DNA of 64,000 nt, taken from NCBI GenBank assembly GCA_951813605.1, contig OX638379.1:1126471-1190470 (forward strand), in the 5' to 3' direction. The stretch comes from an uncultured Bryobacterales bacterium (lineage in GTDB: Bacteria; Acidobacteriota; Terriglobia; Bryobacterales; UBA6623). Position numbers and translations under genes: made by a program. Numbering within the stretch: position 1 is the first letter of the stretch; each line of letters starts with the position of its first letter. The notes below the pieces were generated by a model. It searched no databases and had not been told where the DNA came from. It was given only the letters and a program-made list of their open reading frames with translations. Positions 34,729 to 44,815 of the stretch are shown here, piece by piece.

Positions 34729-36114
34729 CTAGTGGTCATTTGCGTTGATGTGCCCGCGATGCCGCTTGATGGCCAGCCGAATGGTCTCGATCACGTCTGG
34801 ATTCCGGCCGGCGATGTTCCAACGCTCGTTCACGTCCGTGTTCAAATCGAAAAGCAGAGGCGGGTCATGAGTTAGGTGATTAGCGTAGCCGCGCCAGCCG
34901 ATCTGCTTTTCCGTTCCCAAGGACTCCCAAGACTCGAGAACCAGCTTGTGCTGCTCGACGCGTGCAGCCCAGAGGTTTCCCGGCTGCCCGTAGTAGAACC
35001 ATTCACGCCGCGGGCTCGGTTCTCCCCTCATGAGGGTCGGGGACAGATCGATCGAGTCAAAGAGCCTTCCACGCGGCATCGCGGCCCCGCTTAGTGCCGC
35101 GATCGTGGCCATCAGGTCGACATTGACGCCGATCCCGTTGACGACCGCTGGCGCGATGGTGCCCGGCCACCAGAAAATCCCTGGAACGCGGAACCCGCCC
35201 TCCCACGAGGTGATCTTGCCATCGCGCAGCGGCCCGGAAGAGCCGCCAAGATCGAAATACGTCCGCCAAGGCCCGTTGTCGCTACTGAACCACAAGAGCG
35301 TGTCTTCAGCCACTCCAAGCTCTTCGAGCGTCGTCACCAGCTGTCCAACAGACCAGTCAATCTCCTCAATCACGTCACCATACAGGCCGGCATTGCTGCG
35401 GCCCTCGAATTCCTCGGACCGGAATATGGGAACATGCGGCATGCTGTGGCCTAGAAACAGGAAGAATGGGCGGTCGCTGTTCTCGCGCATCCACCGGATG
35501 GACTCTTTCGTGTAGCGCTTGGTCAGCGTCGGCTGGAAAGCCGGAGTCTCGATTGCTTCTCGCTGCCGGTACAGCGAAATTGGGAAGTCAGCGCTCGTTG
35601 AGTTCTTGATGTTCTCGTATGTACGCTCGAAGCCATCGCGTAGCGGGGCGTCGTTGCTTCCGACAAGGCCGTAGAATGCGTCGAAGCCTTGGTCATTGGG
35701 GTGCGAGCCGTCGTAGTCGAATCGGCCGCTGATGCCCCATTTGCCGACGTATGCGGTGGCGTAGCCGTGTTCCTTGAGCATTTCGGCGATCGTTACCTCG
35801 TCATTTGGCATGTTTGCCCATGCGTTCTTGCCGGCCCTATGGATGCGAATGGGCATGCGTCCGGTGACGAGCGCGACACGGCTCGGGTTGCACATGGGGG
35901 CCGAGGCGTAAAACGACGTCCAGCGCTGTCCTTCCATGGCGATCCTGTCGATATTGGGCGTGCGAATGACAGGATGCCCTTGGACAGAGAGATCTCCGTA
36001 ACCAAGGTCGTCAGCCAGCACGAAAACAATGTTTGGTGGCGGTGACCCCGATTCGCCGACCGAGCCGCACGAAGCCAGGGCGAGTACTGTGAGCAACGCG
36101 ATCGATCGAAGCAT
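34729..36114 (-). CDS. Type I sulfatase, lipoprotein
   Basis: The frame opens at 36186, but ATG 36114 gives a lipoprotein signal (MLRSIALLTVLALASCGS), so I use it; the mature lipid-anchored Cys would be residue 16. The product is 461 residues. NIVFVLADDLGYGDLSVQGH supplies the Ca-binding Asp pair. CNPSRVALVTGR carries the CxPSR signature whose Cys is converted to formylglycine. YVGKWGISG (where His is usual after Trp) and SSDNGPWRTY complete the metal site. It hydrolyses a sulfate ester, probably on an extracellular polysaccharide. Activity needs a formylglycine-generating enzyme, not encoded in this window. It is last of a four-gene minus-strand cluster, 178 bases after the first sulfatase. 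Confidence 0.9.
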   Translation of the reverse strand: MLRSIALLTVLALASCGSVGESGSPPPNIVFVLADDLGYGDLSVQGHPVIRTPNIDRIAMEGQRWTSFYASAPMCNPSRVALVTGRMPIRIHRAGKNAWANMPNDEVTIAEMLKEHGYATAYVGKWGISGRFDYDGSHPNDQGFDAFYGLVGSNDAPLRDGFERTYENIKNSTSADFPISLYRQREAIETPAFQPTLTKRYTKESIRWMRENSDRPFFLFLGHSMPHVPIFRSEEFEGRSNAGLYGDVIEEIDWSVGQLVTTLEELGVAEDTLLWFSSDNGPWRTYFDLGGSSGPLRDGKITSWEGGFRVPGIFWWPGTIAPAVVNGIGVNVDLMATIAALSGAAMPRGRLFDSIDLSPTLMRGEPSPRREWFYYGQPGNLWAARVEQHKLVLESWESLGTEKQIGWRGYANHLTHDPPLLFDLNTDVNERWNIAGRNPDVIETIRLAIKRHRGHINANDH

Positions 36115-36292
36115 GCCCTTCGCGACCGTGCGCGGAACTGGGTCTGCCTTAACCCGAGAGGTACGGGTCGGCCTGGTCTGTGTCATGTGGAGGAGGACTC
36201 GAGCTGGATGACTCCTACGATAGCGACCGTTGACCCTAGTGCGATCCTTGAACCATCAAGGCGCCGTTTTGCCTGATCGACCGCGATCTCCG

Positions 36293-37744
36293 CTATTTCA
36301 GAAGGATCCTCGGCCCGGCTGACTTGACGCGACCAGCGGGTCGCTGCCCGCTGCCCCGTGCGTCGTGATCACCGAGTTCGGATCTGGCATCGTCAGCTAT
36401 CATCAGCAGCTGTTCGACCACTTCCGGCCGGGATTCCGCCAAGTCCGTTCGACTGGAAACGTCCGCCGCAAGGTCGAAGAGCAACGGCCTTCCGGGCGCC
36501 CGCTCCCCGAAATGCGGGTGCCTTGGACCCGGGTTATCCAGAGGCAGGAAAAGCTTCCATTGTTCGAATCGCACTGCTTGCAGTTCGGCCTGCTGGTAGT
36601 AATAGAGCCGATCGCGTGGCGAGCGGCCAGCGCCCGTGCCAAGCAGGGCATCGCCAACATCGACGCCATCAATGGACCGGTCCTTTGGGAGTTCGGCCCT
36701 TGCTAGAGCCGCGAACGTTGGCAGCAGGTCGATCATGCTCATCAACTCGTCTGTCACGGTCGCCCCCGGTATGGTTCCGGGCCACCAGGCGATTGCCGGG
36801 ACCCGAAAACCGCCTTCCGCCGTGGTGTAGCCGCGGCCGTGCAACGGTAAATTGCTGCCTCGAGCCGGGTCTCGGATGTCGCTAGCCAGAGGGGCGCCGT
36901 TATCGGAGGTCCAGAGTACAATCGTGCGCATTGCGAGATCGAGTTCAACGAGCTTGTCGAGAATCAGACCCGTAGACCAGTCAAGTTCTTCGACCGCGTC
37001 GCCCCAAGCTCCGTTGCGGCTTTGTCCCCTAAATGCCTCGCTGGCGAACGGAACCCTCTCACTGCCTGGCATCGCGTGGGCGAGATACAGGAAAAAAGGC
37101 CGTTCCGCATTCGCTTCGATGTAATCCAGTGCTCGTTCCGTGTAGCGTTTCGTGAGCATGTTGCGGTCGACGGGCGCTTCCAGCACCCTTTCGTCCTCCA
37201 TCAGAGGCAGCGGTGGCCAGAGGTCGCCGTCGAACGCTGCTCGTCCTCGTCCCCGTCCTTGCGTCATGTCGTCGCTGTATGGAATTCCAAAAAACGAGTC
37301 GAAACCGTGCCGTGTGGGCAAGAAAGCCGGTTGGTCGCCCAAGTGCCATTTGCCGATGATCGTCGTCCCATAGCCGCGGTCCCCGAGAATCTCCGCAATC
37401 GTAGTTTCGTCCGCGTGGAGGCCGTAAGGCGAGACCGGGCGCAGCACATGGCCGTCCCGCGGATTCGTGTGCAGGCCAATGCGTTGCGCGTAGCAACCTG
37501 TCATCAGGCTCGCCCTCGATGGGGTGCAAACGCCGGCGCTCGCGTAGAAGTGGGTGAGCTTGCGTCCCTCGCGAGCCATGCGGGACAAGCTTGGCGTGCT
37601 GTGCAGTCGGGTCCCGAATGGCTCGGTATCTCCGTACCCGAGGTTGTCGCACAGGAGAATGACGAAGTTTGGAGGCCGGTCGTCGACGGGCACGCAGCCG
37701 CTGAGGACGACCAAGAAAGCCGTCGTTGCGATCGAGCGCATCAC
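36293..37744 (-). CDS. Type I sulfatase, lipoprotein
   Basis: The 483-residue protein has a lipoprotein signal ([17 protein letters not shown]). Sulfatase motifs: [20 protein letters not shown] (metal-binding Asp pair with Cys replacing the first Asp), [11 protein letters not shown] (formylglycine site), [20 protein letters not shown] and [13 protein letters not shown]. It is closest in style to the arylsulfatase A / N-acetylgalactosamine-6-sulfatase group. The Cys in place of the first Asp of the DD pair is unusual and may weaken Ca2+ binding. Its start overlaps the stop of the DUF1501 gene by four bases, so it is translationally coupled to it. A desulfation step on a glycan processed by the DUF proteins is likely. 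Confidence 0.9.
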   Translation of the reverse strand: MMRSIATTAFLVVLSGCVPVDDRPPNFVILLCDNLGYGDTEPFGTRLHSTPSLSRMAREGRKLTHFYASAGVCTPSRASLMTGCYAQRIGLHTNPRDGHVLRPVSPYGLHADETTIAEILGDRGYGTTIIGKWHLGDQPAFLPTRHGFDSFFGIPYSDDMTQGRGRGRAAFDGDLWPPLPLMEDERVLEAPVDRNMLTKRYTERALDYIEANAERPFFLYLAHAMPGSERVPFASEAFRGQSRNGAWGDAVEELDWSTGLILDKLVELDLAMRTIVLWTSDNGAPLASDIRDPARGSNLPLHGRGYTTAEGGFRVPAIAWWPGTIPGATVTDELMSMIDLLPTFAALARAELPKDRSIDGVDVGDALLGTGAGRSPRDRLYYYQQAELQAVRFEQWKLFLPLDNPGPRHPHFGERAPGRPLLFDLAADVSSRTDLAESRPEVVEQLLMIADDARSELGDHDARGSGQRPAGRVKSAGPRILLK

Positions 37745-39183
37745 GCGAACATCTGCTCGATAACGGACCCGCCGAAATCCGTCAGCTTCTCGTGGCGGCC
37801 GTTATGGAGATACCAAAGGCGATCTTGGTGCAGGCCTAGCGCGTGCAGGATCGTCGCGTGGAAGTCGCGCATCGAATATGGCTGGTCGAGTGCGCGCAGT
37901 CCGAACTCGTCGGTCGCGCCTATGGCTTGGCCTCCTTGCACTCCTCCCCCCGCGAACCACATCGTGTATCCATGCGGGTTGTGGTCCCGGCCGTTACCGC
38001 TCTCCGACGTGGGCAGGCGGCCAAATTCCGCTCCCCAGATCACAAGAGTTGTCTCGAGCAGGCCGCGCTGCTTGAGATCCTCAAGCAGGCCACCTAGGGG
38101 CAAGTCGCTGTGACCAGCCATCTTTTCGTGATTCTCTTTCAGGTGCTTGTGGGCGTCCCACTGCATGCTGATTGGACCGCCGCCTGAGTAGATTTGGATG
38201 AACCGGACGCCTCGCTCCACAAGCCGTCGCGCGAGCAGCAGTCTGGTGCCGAACTCGCGCGTCCGCTCCTGATCTAGCCCGTACGAGCGCTTCGTGGAAG
38301 CGGTCTCCTTGGCTAGGTCGACCGCCTCGGGCGCATGGGCCTGCATGCGAAAGGCCAGTTCGTAGGCAGCGATGCGGCCCAGCATCTCGCTGTCGAATTC
38401 CCCCGCGTCGATCTCGTTCATCGCTTGCAGCAAGTTCAGCATCGCTCGCTGGCGCTCGGGCGTTACACCGTCCGGGCGCTTGAGGTGCAGGATGGGATTC
38501 GGGCCCGGCCGAAGCAGTGTCCCTTGATAAACAGAAGGCAGAAAGCCTTGGCTCCAGCACGATGTCCCCCCTTCAGGCGTGCCCTCGGGTTGCGGCATCA
38601 CCACGTATGCGGGAAGATTCTCGGATTCGGACCCTAGGCCGTACGTCACCCACGAGCCGATGCTCGGATGCGTCGCGAACAAACGGCCGTTGTGCACCTC
38701 GTACATCGCGGGCGCATGCACGACGCTGCGGGTCACGAAAGATCGGACGAAGCAGATATCGTCGACATGCCGGGCCACGTTCGGGAACAGTTCGGAGACG
38801 GGCAGGCCGCTCTGGCCGTAGCGACCGAACCTCCACGGCGTGCCTAGGATCGGATTGCTGCCGTCGGTGAACTGTCCACCGACCGCGCCAAAGCTCTCCG
38901 GCATGGGTTCACCCGCGCGCTGATTCAACAGCGGCTTCGGATCAAACGTGTCCATCGAGCTCGGCGCGCCCACATTGAAGATGAAGATTACGGCTCTTGT
39001 CTTGGCTTGGAAGTGGGGAGGCTTCGGGCGCAGCGGATTGTCCGTCTTGGTTGCTCGGGCACTTTGCGCCAATAGGTGTTGGAGCGCGATCGCCCCGAAG
39101 CCGTTCGCGGCCCGACAAAGGATCTGACGCCGGGTCACAGCGCTGTTTGCCGCAACGCCGTTACGGACGATAGACGAATTCAT
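37741..39183 (-). CDS. DUF1501 protein, Tat-exported, in sulfatase operon
   Basis: The 480-residue product has a twin-arginine-like signal ([20 protein letters not shown]). Typical blocks follow: [20 protein letters not shown] (with GAPSS where other copies have GGPSH), [74 protein letters not shown] and [17 protein letters not shown]. The missing His in the first block is a difference from the copies at 9236, 16177 and 32887. Its start lies 23 bases inside the end of the DUF1549/DUF1553 gene and its stop overlaps the sulfatase start, giving a tightly packed operon. Confidence 0.92.
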   Translation of the reverse strand: MNSSIVRNGVAANSAVTRRQILCRAANGFGAIALQHLLAQSARATKTDNPLRPKPPHFQAKTRAVIFIFNVGAPSSMDTFDPKPLLNQRAGEPMPESFGAVGGQFTDGSNPILGTPWRFGRYGQSGLPVSELFPNVARHVDDICFVRSFVTRSVVHAPAMYEVHNGRLFATHPSIGSWVTYGLGSESENLPAYVVMPQPEGTPEGGTSCWSQGFLPSVYQGTLLRPGPNPILHLKRPDGVTPERQRAMLNLLQAMNEIDAGEFDSEMLGRIAAYELAFRMQAHAPEAVDLAKETASTKRSYGLDQERTREFGTRLLLARRLVERGVRFIQIYSGGGPISMQWDAHKHLKENHEKMAGHSDLPLGGLLEDLKQRGLLETTLVIWGAEFGRLPTSESGNGRDHNPHGYTMWFAGGGVQGGQAIGATDEFGLRALDQPYSMRDFHATILHALGLHQDRLWYLHNGRHEKLTDFGGSVIEQMFA

Positions 39184-41338
39184 TGCGGTTCAACAGAGCC
39201 AGGGAGAAGTCGCGCAGCGACTCCGGGCCGGATGCGAGGAAGTTCTCGGCGAGCCGCCGTTCGTCGGAACTCGGTCGCCGTGACAGCGTCAATCGAAACG
39301 CCTCCTCGACGACACACGAGGAGTTGGACTCAACGCAGCGTCGCAAGACACGCTCAGCCAGCGCTATTGCCTGCTCTTGCATGAAATCACTGTTGAGAAG
39401 GCTCAGCGATTGCAGCGCGTGCGTCGAGGTCTGTCGCACCGAGCACGAGGTCATGGTGTCGGGCTGGTCGAAGTTGGCGAGGAAAGGAAGCCGCACTGTT
39501 CGCTTGTTCAGAAGGTACAGGCTGCGTCGGTCGTGCTCGAACCGGTTCGGAGTCACAGGCCAGAGGTTGTCCGGCTCCGCTTCCGTAAAGATCAAGTCAT
39601 AGACCTCCCGCTCGATCGGGATTCGGACCGGCTTGCCAGTCAGCGAGCGGTTGAGTCTGCCGGATGCCGCCAAGGCGCTATCCCGGATCACTTCGCCGGA
39701 CAGGCGCCGGCGCTGGGCGCGCCCGTACCAGCGGTTGTCCGGGTCGGTAGCGGCCCGTTGCGAATCGATCGCAGCGGATTGGCGGTATGCGCTCGAGAGA
39801 ACCACGAGTCGATCGATCGCCTTAACGCTCCACCCGTCGCCAACGAATCGGTTGGCCAGTTGGTCGAGCAGGCCCGGATGCGACGGCATGCCTCCCAGCA
39901 GGCCGAAGTTATTCGGATCCGACATCAATCCTTGGCCCATGCGGAATTCCCAGATCCGATTGGCCATGACCCGCGCTACCAAGGGGTTTTTCGGGTGGGT
40001 CAGCCATCGCGCCAACGCCGACCTGCGTCCCTTGCCGTCAGCTGGTATCTCGAATCCGAGCGGTCCGACCACTTCAGGAAATCCCGGTTCGACGGGTTCC
40101 CCTTTGCGGCGGTAGTCTCCGCCTTGCAGCACGTGAGTCTTGGGAGCGTCTTCGAGATTCGATACAGCAAACGCGGCGGCGGGTGGTTCGGGCTTGCGGA
40201 GCTCGAGTGCGTGGAGCTCTTTCCTGAGTGCCGCTCTCCGCTTCTTGACGTCATCTGACATCAGCGGAAGGAATTCGTACCAGACGGGCTTGATCTGCGA
40301 TTCCGCTTCTTTGGCAAGTCGTTCTTGCTCGGCGGTGCGCTCGGCTTCGGGAATGGCGAGCGCGGCTGCGTGCGGAGGCTCGAGCGCGGCTCGCTTTCGG
40401 TCTTCGACTGTCTGCTTATACGGGGCCTCGATCTCGGCGAGCCGATCCTTGATGGGCTTGAGGCGATCCTCGTGGGCACTCATGGCCTGTCTGCTCGCTT
40501 CGATCTCGTTTTCGCCGGCGGTGGTGACGTCCTCGAGGTCAGTCCCGCCGAAGAAGGCCTCGAGCCGGTAGTAGTCTCTCTGGCTGATCGGATCGAATTT
40601 GTGGTCGTGGCATCTAGCGCACTGGACCGTCAGCCCGAGCAGGGCCTGGCCCACGCCGAGCGCCATCTCCGTCAGCACCTCTTGGCGCGATTCTTCCTTG
40701 TCCTGGTTGCCGCCCACCACATGACGGGGGCCGGCACCGTGAAACCCTGTAGCGACTAGCGCTTCTTGGTTGCCTGGGTACAACTCGTCGCCCGCAATCT
40801 GTTCTCTTAAGAACTGATCGTACGGCTTGTCGTTATTGAAAGACTCGACCACGTAGTCGCGATAGCGCCAGCCGTGCTCGCGGAATCCATCACGCTCGAA
40901 GCCATCTGTATCTGCAAACCGGACGACGTCGAGCCATTTCTGCGCCCAGCGCTCGCCGTAGTGGGGGGATGCGAGAAGCGCCGCCACCAAGCGCTCGTAG
41001 GCGTCCGGAGACTGATCCGACAGGAATGAGGAGACCTGCTCGGGGGAGGGGGGCAGTCCTGTCAGGTCTAGGCAAACCCGCCGCAGCAAGCGCTCTTTCG
41101 CGGCTTCGGCTGACGGGAAGAGTTCATTTGCTTGCAATCCTTCCCATATGAAAGAGTCGAGGGGATTGCGAACCCAGGGCGACGAGGCTGTTGGGGTGTC
41201 AACCCGGGCCGGAGGAACGAAAGCCCAATAGATCCTAGCTGCTGCATTGTCTCGATCGCTTGGGGTTTCAGCGCCGAAGACCAGCGAAGCGGCGCACACT
41301 GAGAATACGGCAAGCGGTACCAATCGGCTTCGCTTCAC
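39161..41338 (-). CDS. DUF1549/DUF1553 protein lacking the N-terminal cytochrome module
   Basis: GTG 41338 gives a 725-residue product with a signal peptide ([18 protein letters not shown]); longer starts up to 41473 lack one. Unlike the three other copies it has no PSCyt1 domain: after the signal the sequence goes straight to [14 protein letters not shown] and [20 protein letters not shown], the start of DUF1549. The [20 protein letters not shown] heme-type motif is kept. A charged helical stretch ([20 protein letters not shown] to [20 protein letters not shown]) links to DUF1553 ([50 protein letters not shown]). It heads the operon with DUF1501 and two sulfatases. Confidence 0.92.
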   Translation of the reverse strand: MKRSRLVPLAVFSVCAASLVFGAETPSDRDNAAARIYWAFVPPARVDTPTASSPWVRNPLDSFIWEGLQANELFPSAEAAKERLLRRVCLDLTGLPPSPEQVSSFLSDQSPDAYERLVAALLASPHYGERWAQKWLDVVRFADTDGFERDGFREHGWRYRDYVVESFNNDKPYDQFLREQIAGDELYPGNQEALVATGFHGAGPRHVVGGNQDKEESRQEVLTEMALGVGQALLGLTVQCARCHDHKFDPISQRDYYRLEAFFGGTDLEDVTTAGENEIEASRQAMSAHEDRLKPIKDRLAEIEAPYKQTVEDRKRAALEPPHAAALAIPEAERTAEQERLAKEAESQIKPVWYEFLPLMSDDVKKRRAALRKELHALELRKPEPPAAAFAVSNLEDAPKTHVLQGGDYRRKGEPVEPGFPEVVGPLGFEIPADGKGRRSALARWLTHPKNPLVARVMANRIWEFRMGQGLMSDPNNFGLLGGMPSHPGLLDQLANRFVGDGWSVKAIDRLVVLSSAYRQSAAIDSQRAATDPDNRWYGRAQRRRLSGEVIRDSALAASGRLNRSLTGKPVRIPIEREVYDLIFTEAEPDNLWPVTPNRFEHDRRSLYLLNKRTVRLPFLANFDQPDTMTSCSVRQTSTHALQSLSLLNSDFMQEQAIALAERVLRRCVESNSSCVVEEAFRLTLSRRPSSDERRLAENFLASGPESLRDFSLALLNRNEFVYRP

Positions 41339-41479
41339 GACCCTATTATAGGAGCGGCTGCTGCTCCCCGTGCGGGAAATCGCTGAGTCGATGGACCCGG
41401 TTTGGAAGCTTGCCAGCCGCAATTCTCGGTAGCGCGGCCCGGCATCGGGCTTGGCCCAGGTCACCTTGGGCACAACGTG

Positions 41480-41494
41480 CCGCCCGGAGGGCGG
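41480..41494 (+). promoter_or_regulatory. GC hairpin in the DUF1549/mrp divergent region
   Basis: CCGCCC-GGA-GGGCGG forms a perfect six-pair hairpin in the 279-base region between the divergent DUF1549/DUF1553 gene and mrpA. Downstream, an AT-rich patch GATAAATTATAG at about 41555-41566 could hold the -10 element for the mrp operon. No -35 box could be chosen with confidence. Confidence 0.35.
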
Positions 41495-41617
41495 TGGGTT
41501 GAAGGGTGACGATCGCTACGGGCCTGCTGCTGGCGGGCACGGGGCTCCGGCGGTGATAAATTATAGTTTCCCTGCCGGAATGACGCTACGGTCGCGCGAC
41601 GGGCGCGGGAGCATCTT

Positions 41618-43972
41618 ATGGCCGCTGCAAGCGACCCCACCGCGACTGTGCCGCGCTTTATGCGGGCCATCGTGGCTCTGCCCGTGGCCCTCTTCGCTTG
41701 GCTCTGCACGATGATACCCGCGGTCTCCCGAGGGGAGACGCTTCACTGGGGGATCGCTTGGCTGCCGCAGCGCGGCATCGAGTTCGGATTCTTGGTCGAC
41801 GGTCTGAGCTTGCTGTTCGCCCTGCTGATCACCGGAATCGGCAGCTTCATCTTTCTCTACGCGAGCGAGTACATGCGGGGCTACCCGCAAGTAGGACGCT
41901 TCACAGCGTTCCTCGTTGGATTCATGCTCTCGATGCTTGGGCTGGTCCTGTCGGATAACTTGATCGTGCTCTTCATCTTCTGGGAGCTGACGACGATCAC
42001 GTCGTTCCTGCTGATCGGTTACTCGCACGAGGACGCGACGGCCCGCAGGGCGGCCCTCCAGGGGCTGATCGTGACCGGAGCGGGGGCGCTGGCAATGCTC
42101 GCCGGTTTCGTGATGCTCGGCGATGCCTCCGGAACCTACAGCTTGCGCGAGATGCTCGCCCAGCCCGGCATTTTGATCGGCCATCCGAGCTATCTCGCGA
42201 TCGTAATCCTTGTATTCGCCGGTGCCTTCACCAAGTCAGCCCAGTTCCCGTTCCATTTCTGGCTTCCCAACGCGATGGCGGCGCCCACGCCTGTGTCTGC
42301 CTACCTGCACTCGGCCACGATGGTCAAGGCCGGTGTGTTCCTGCTCGCTCGCACAAGCCCGATCCTTGGGGGCACGGCTGCCTGGTCCGACACGCTGACC
42401 GCTGTCGGGTCGGTGACGGCGGTTTATTCCGCGGCCGCCGCGCTGACGAAGAGAGATCTCAAGCAAGTCCTCGCCTACACCACGGTCATGGCCTTAGGGG
42501 TCTGCGTGATGTTCCTTGGCCTTCCTTGGGAGAGCGCCGAGGTGCCGGCCGGCCTCATCGCGGCGGTGACGTTCGTGACGGTGCATGCCCTATACAAGGC
42601 GGCCTTGTTCATGGTCGCAGGGACGATCGATCACTCGACAGGCACGAGAGACCTTCGCCGGATGGGTGGCTTGCGCCGAGCGATGCCCTGGACGTTCGCA
42701 GCCGCTGTGCTAGCCGCGCTGTCGATGGCCGGCGTGCCTCCGTTTCTAGGTTTCGTGGGCAAGGAACTGCTTTATTCCAGCGCTCTTGGTTCGTCGGCAT
42801 GGCAATTTGCCACCATAGCCATTTTTGTGGCCAACGCTCTGGTGGTCACCGCCGCGCTGCTCGTCGGGTCCACCCCTTTTGCAGGCAGCCTATCGAACAC
42901 TCCCCGGAAGGCCCACGAGGGCAGCTGGACGCTCTGGATTGGCTCGCTTGTGCTGGGTTGTTGCGCGCTAGCGGCCGGATTCTTCCCGGGGCCGGTGTTC
43001 GAATTCCTGCTGGTTCCCGCCTCGGCCTCTGTTGCAGGCTCTTGGCCGGAGTACGAGGCCAGTCTTTGGCATGGATTCGGCTTCCCCCTCCTTCTCTCGA
43101 TCTTTACGTTGGCGGCTGGCTGCCTCATGTACTGGAAGCGTTCGGCGTCGCTGCCGCGACTGAGGCGGGCGTTGGATCGGGTGCCGGTCAGCGGTGATCG
43201 ATCGTACGACGTGTTCATGGACGGCATAGCCAGTTTCTCGGTCAGGCTGACCCGAGTGATGCAGTGCGGCATCCAGCGCCGCTATCTGCTAATTGTCTTC
43301 AGCACGTTCGGGTTGTGCCTGGCCGCGACGATTTGGCTGAAGGATGCGGTCGTCTGGCCGTCCGAGTTCCCGAGGGCCACCTTCGTGGAATGGGGGCTCG
43401 CGATGCTGATTGCAGCCTCAGCCATCGAGACAATCAGGGCCAAGTCGCGCTTGCTGGCGATCTGCGCGCTCGGCGTGGTCGGAGCCGCCACCGCGCTGAT
43501 CTTTCTCCTGTTTGGGGCTCCGGATGTGGCAATGGCGCAATTCACAGTCGAAACGCTCATCGTGGTGATCGTTGCGATGGTGCTCCTCAAGTTGCCCGAC
43601 TTCCGAGGAGAAGTGCGCCCGACTGGACTCGGGCGAGTGCGCGACGGCCTGGTCTCGACATTGGTGGGAGGCGCGACGGCGTTGGTAGTGCTCGCTGTCA
43701 CGACGGAACCGCCCCAGATGGCGCTCACCGAGTTCTTCGAAAACGCATCGGTGCCGCAGGGCTTCGGACGAAACGTGGTGAACGTAATTCTCGTGGACTT
43801 TCGCGCGCTTGACACCCTCGGCGAGATTACAGTTCTAGGAATAGCGAGCGTCGCGGCGTACATGCTTGTCTCTCGCCGTCCCCGCCGTCGCGTGCCGCAG
43901 AATCGGGTCGGCGAACGCCTCTGGGCATCGGTGCGCACTGGGTCGGACGGCACCTCGGAGACGCGGCCGTGA
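41618..43972 (+). CDS. mrpA: Mrp Na+/H+ antiporter subunit A
   Basis: The 784-residue multi-spanning membrane protein is homologous to NuoL/complex I. Signature segments are [20 protein letters not shown] (conserved Glu of TM5), [20 protein letters not shown] (conserved Lys), [14 protein letters not shown] and [20 protein letters not shown]. The C-terminal third contains the MrpA-specific region ([60 protein letters not shown]). MrpA is essential for ion translocation in the seven-subunit antiporter that exchanges cytoplasmic Na+ for external H+. GGGAG precedes ATG 41618. The stop overlaps the GTG of mrpB. Confidence 0.95.
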   Translation: MAAASDPTATVPRFMRAIVALPVALFAWLCTMIPAVSRGETLHWGIAWLPQRGIEFGFLVDGLSLLFALLITGIGSFIFLYASEYMRGYPQVGRFTAFLVGFMLSMLGLVLSDNLIVLFIFWELTTITSFLLIGYSHEDATARRAALQGLIVTGAGALAMLAGFVMLGDASGTYSLREMLAQPGILIGHPSYLAIVILVFAGAFTKSAQFPFHFWLPNAMAAPTPVSAYLHSATMVKAGVFLLARTSPILGGTAAWSDTLTAVGSVTAVYSAAAALTKRDLKQVLAYTTVMALGVCVMFLGLPWESAEVPAGLIAAVTFVTVHALYKAALFMVAGTIDHSTGTRDLRRMGGLRRAMPWTFAAAVLAALSMAGVPPFLGFVGKELLYSSALGSSAWQFATIAIFVANALVVTAALLVGSTPFAGSLSNTPRKAHEGSWTLWIGSLVLGCCALAAGFFPGPVFEFLLVPASASVAGSWPEYEASLWHGFGFPLLLSIFTLAAGCLMYWKRSASLPRLRRALDRVPVSGDRSYDVFMDGIASFSVRLTRVMQCGIQRRYLLIVFSTFGLCLAATIWLKDAVVWPSEFPRATFVEWGLAMLIAASAIETIRAKSRLLAICALGVVGAATALIFLLFGAPDVAMAQFTVETLIVVIVAMVLLKLPDFRGEVRPTGLGRVRDGLVSTLVGGATALVVLAVTTEPPQMALTEFFENASVPQGFGRNVVNVILVDFRALDTLGEITVLGIASVAAYMLVSRRPRRRVPQNRVGERLWASVRTGSDGTSETRP

Positions 43973-44370
43973 ATACTCTTATCATGCGGGAAACGACCCG
44001 CCTGCTGGTCGCCCTGATCCTGATGTTCTCGGTTTTCATGCTGTTGCGGGGCCATAACCATCCCGGTGGCGGATTCGTTGGAGGCTTGATCGCGTCCGTT
44101 GCGTTTTGCTTGTACTTGTTCGTGGCCGACGCGGCGGCCGTGCGGCGGCTGCTGCGAACGGAACCAAGCACGGTCGGCGCCGCCGGCCTCGGAATAGCCA
44201 TCGCGTCCGGCTTGGTCGGATTCTTGGTCGAGGGTGCACCATTCCTCACGTGCGAATGGACAACAATCGGCGGCCTCAAGGTCGGCACGCCGTTGGCGTT
44301 CGATGTCGGCGTCTACATGGTGGTAGTCGGCGCCGTCCTGACATTCGTTCTGGGCATCAAGGAACAATAG
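43969..44370 (+). CDS. mrpB: Mrp Na+/H+ antiporter subunit B
   Basis: The 133-residue membrane protein starts at GTG 43969, overlapping the mrpA stop (GTGA). It shows the MnhB signature: LFLF-type helices beginning [20 protein letters not shown], then [20 protein letters not shown] and [20 protein letters not shown]. The [11 protein letters not shown] block is diagnostic of this subunit. It spans the inner membrane four times and is part of the Mrp complex. Confidence 0.94.
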   Translation: MNTLIMRETTRLLVALILMFSVFMLLRGHNHPGGGFVGGLIASVAFCLYLFVADAAAVRRLLRTEPSTVGAAGLGIAIASGLVGFLVEGAPFLTCEWTTIGGLKVGTPLAFDVGVYMVVVGAVLTFVLGIKEQ

Positions 44371-44419
44371 CCCGCCATCGAGCCGGACGGGACACCATGA
44401 ATTGTACGGAGATTGACTG

Positions 44420-44815
44420 ATGGAGCCGATCATTGCGGTCCTCGTGGGCTTTCTCATCGGCTGTAGCACCTACCTGATGCTCCAGCGGAATCTGATTCGG
44501 TTCGTCTTAGGCCTTGCGCTGATCTCGCACGCCGCCAACCTGTTGATTTTCGCGAGCGGCGGTCTCACCCGAGGCCTTCCCGCCGTGATCATGGCGGGCG
44601 AGACGAAGCCTCAGCTCGGCGTGGCGAACGCGTTGCCGCAAGCGCTCATCCTTACGGCTATAGTGATTTCGTTCAGCGTCCTGACGTTTGCCTTGGTGCT
44701 TGCGTTCCGCGCCTATCAGAGGCTGCAGACCGTCGACACCGATGCGATGCGGGCGGCCGAGCCTCCCGTACCAACTGCGCCCGCCCAGCCGGAGGGCAAA
44801 GTCGGCCTGCCATGA
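44420..44815 (+). CDS. mrpC: Mrp Na+/H+ antiporter subunit C
   Basis: The 131-residue NuoK-like subunit has three membrane helices: AVLVGFLIGCSTYLMLQRNL, IRFVLGLALISHAANLLIFA and LPQALILTAIVISFSVLTFA. The LPQALILTAIVI block is characteristic. GGAG lies eight bases before ATG 44420. It has a hydrophilic tail (EPPVPTAPAQPEGKVGLP) and its end overlaps the mrpD start by four bases. The 49 bases after mrpB are the largest gap in the operon. Confidence 0.94.
   Translation: MEPIIAVLVGFLIGCSTYLMLQRNLIRFVLGLALISHAANLLIFASGGLTRGLPAVIMAGETKPQLGVANALPQALILTAIVISFSVLTFALVLAFRAYQRLQTVDTDAMRAAEPPVPTAPAQPEGKVGLP

Noticed and set aside
43282..44469. 395-codon open frame on the minus strand opposite mrpA and mrpB
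   Set aside because: It is antisense to two certain genes, rich in Gln, Asp and Arg as expected for the reverse of membrane-protein codons, and has no family features.
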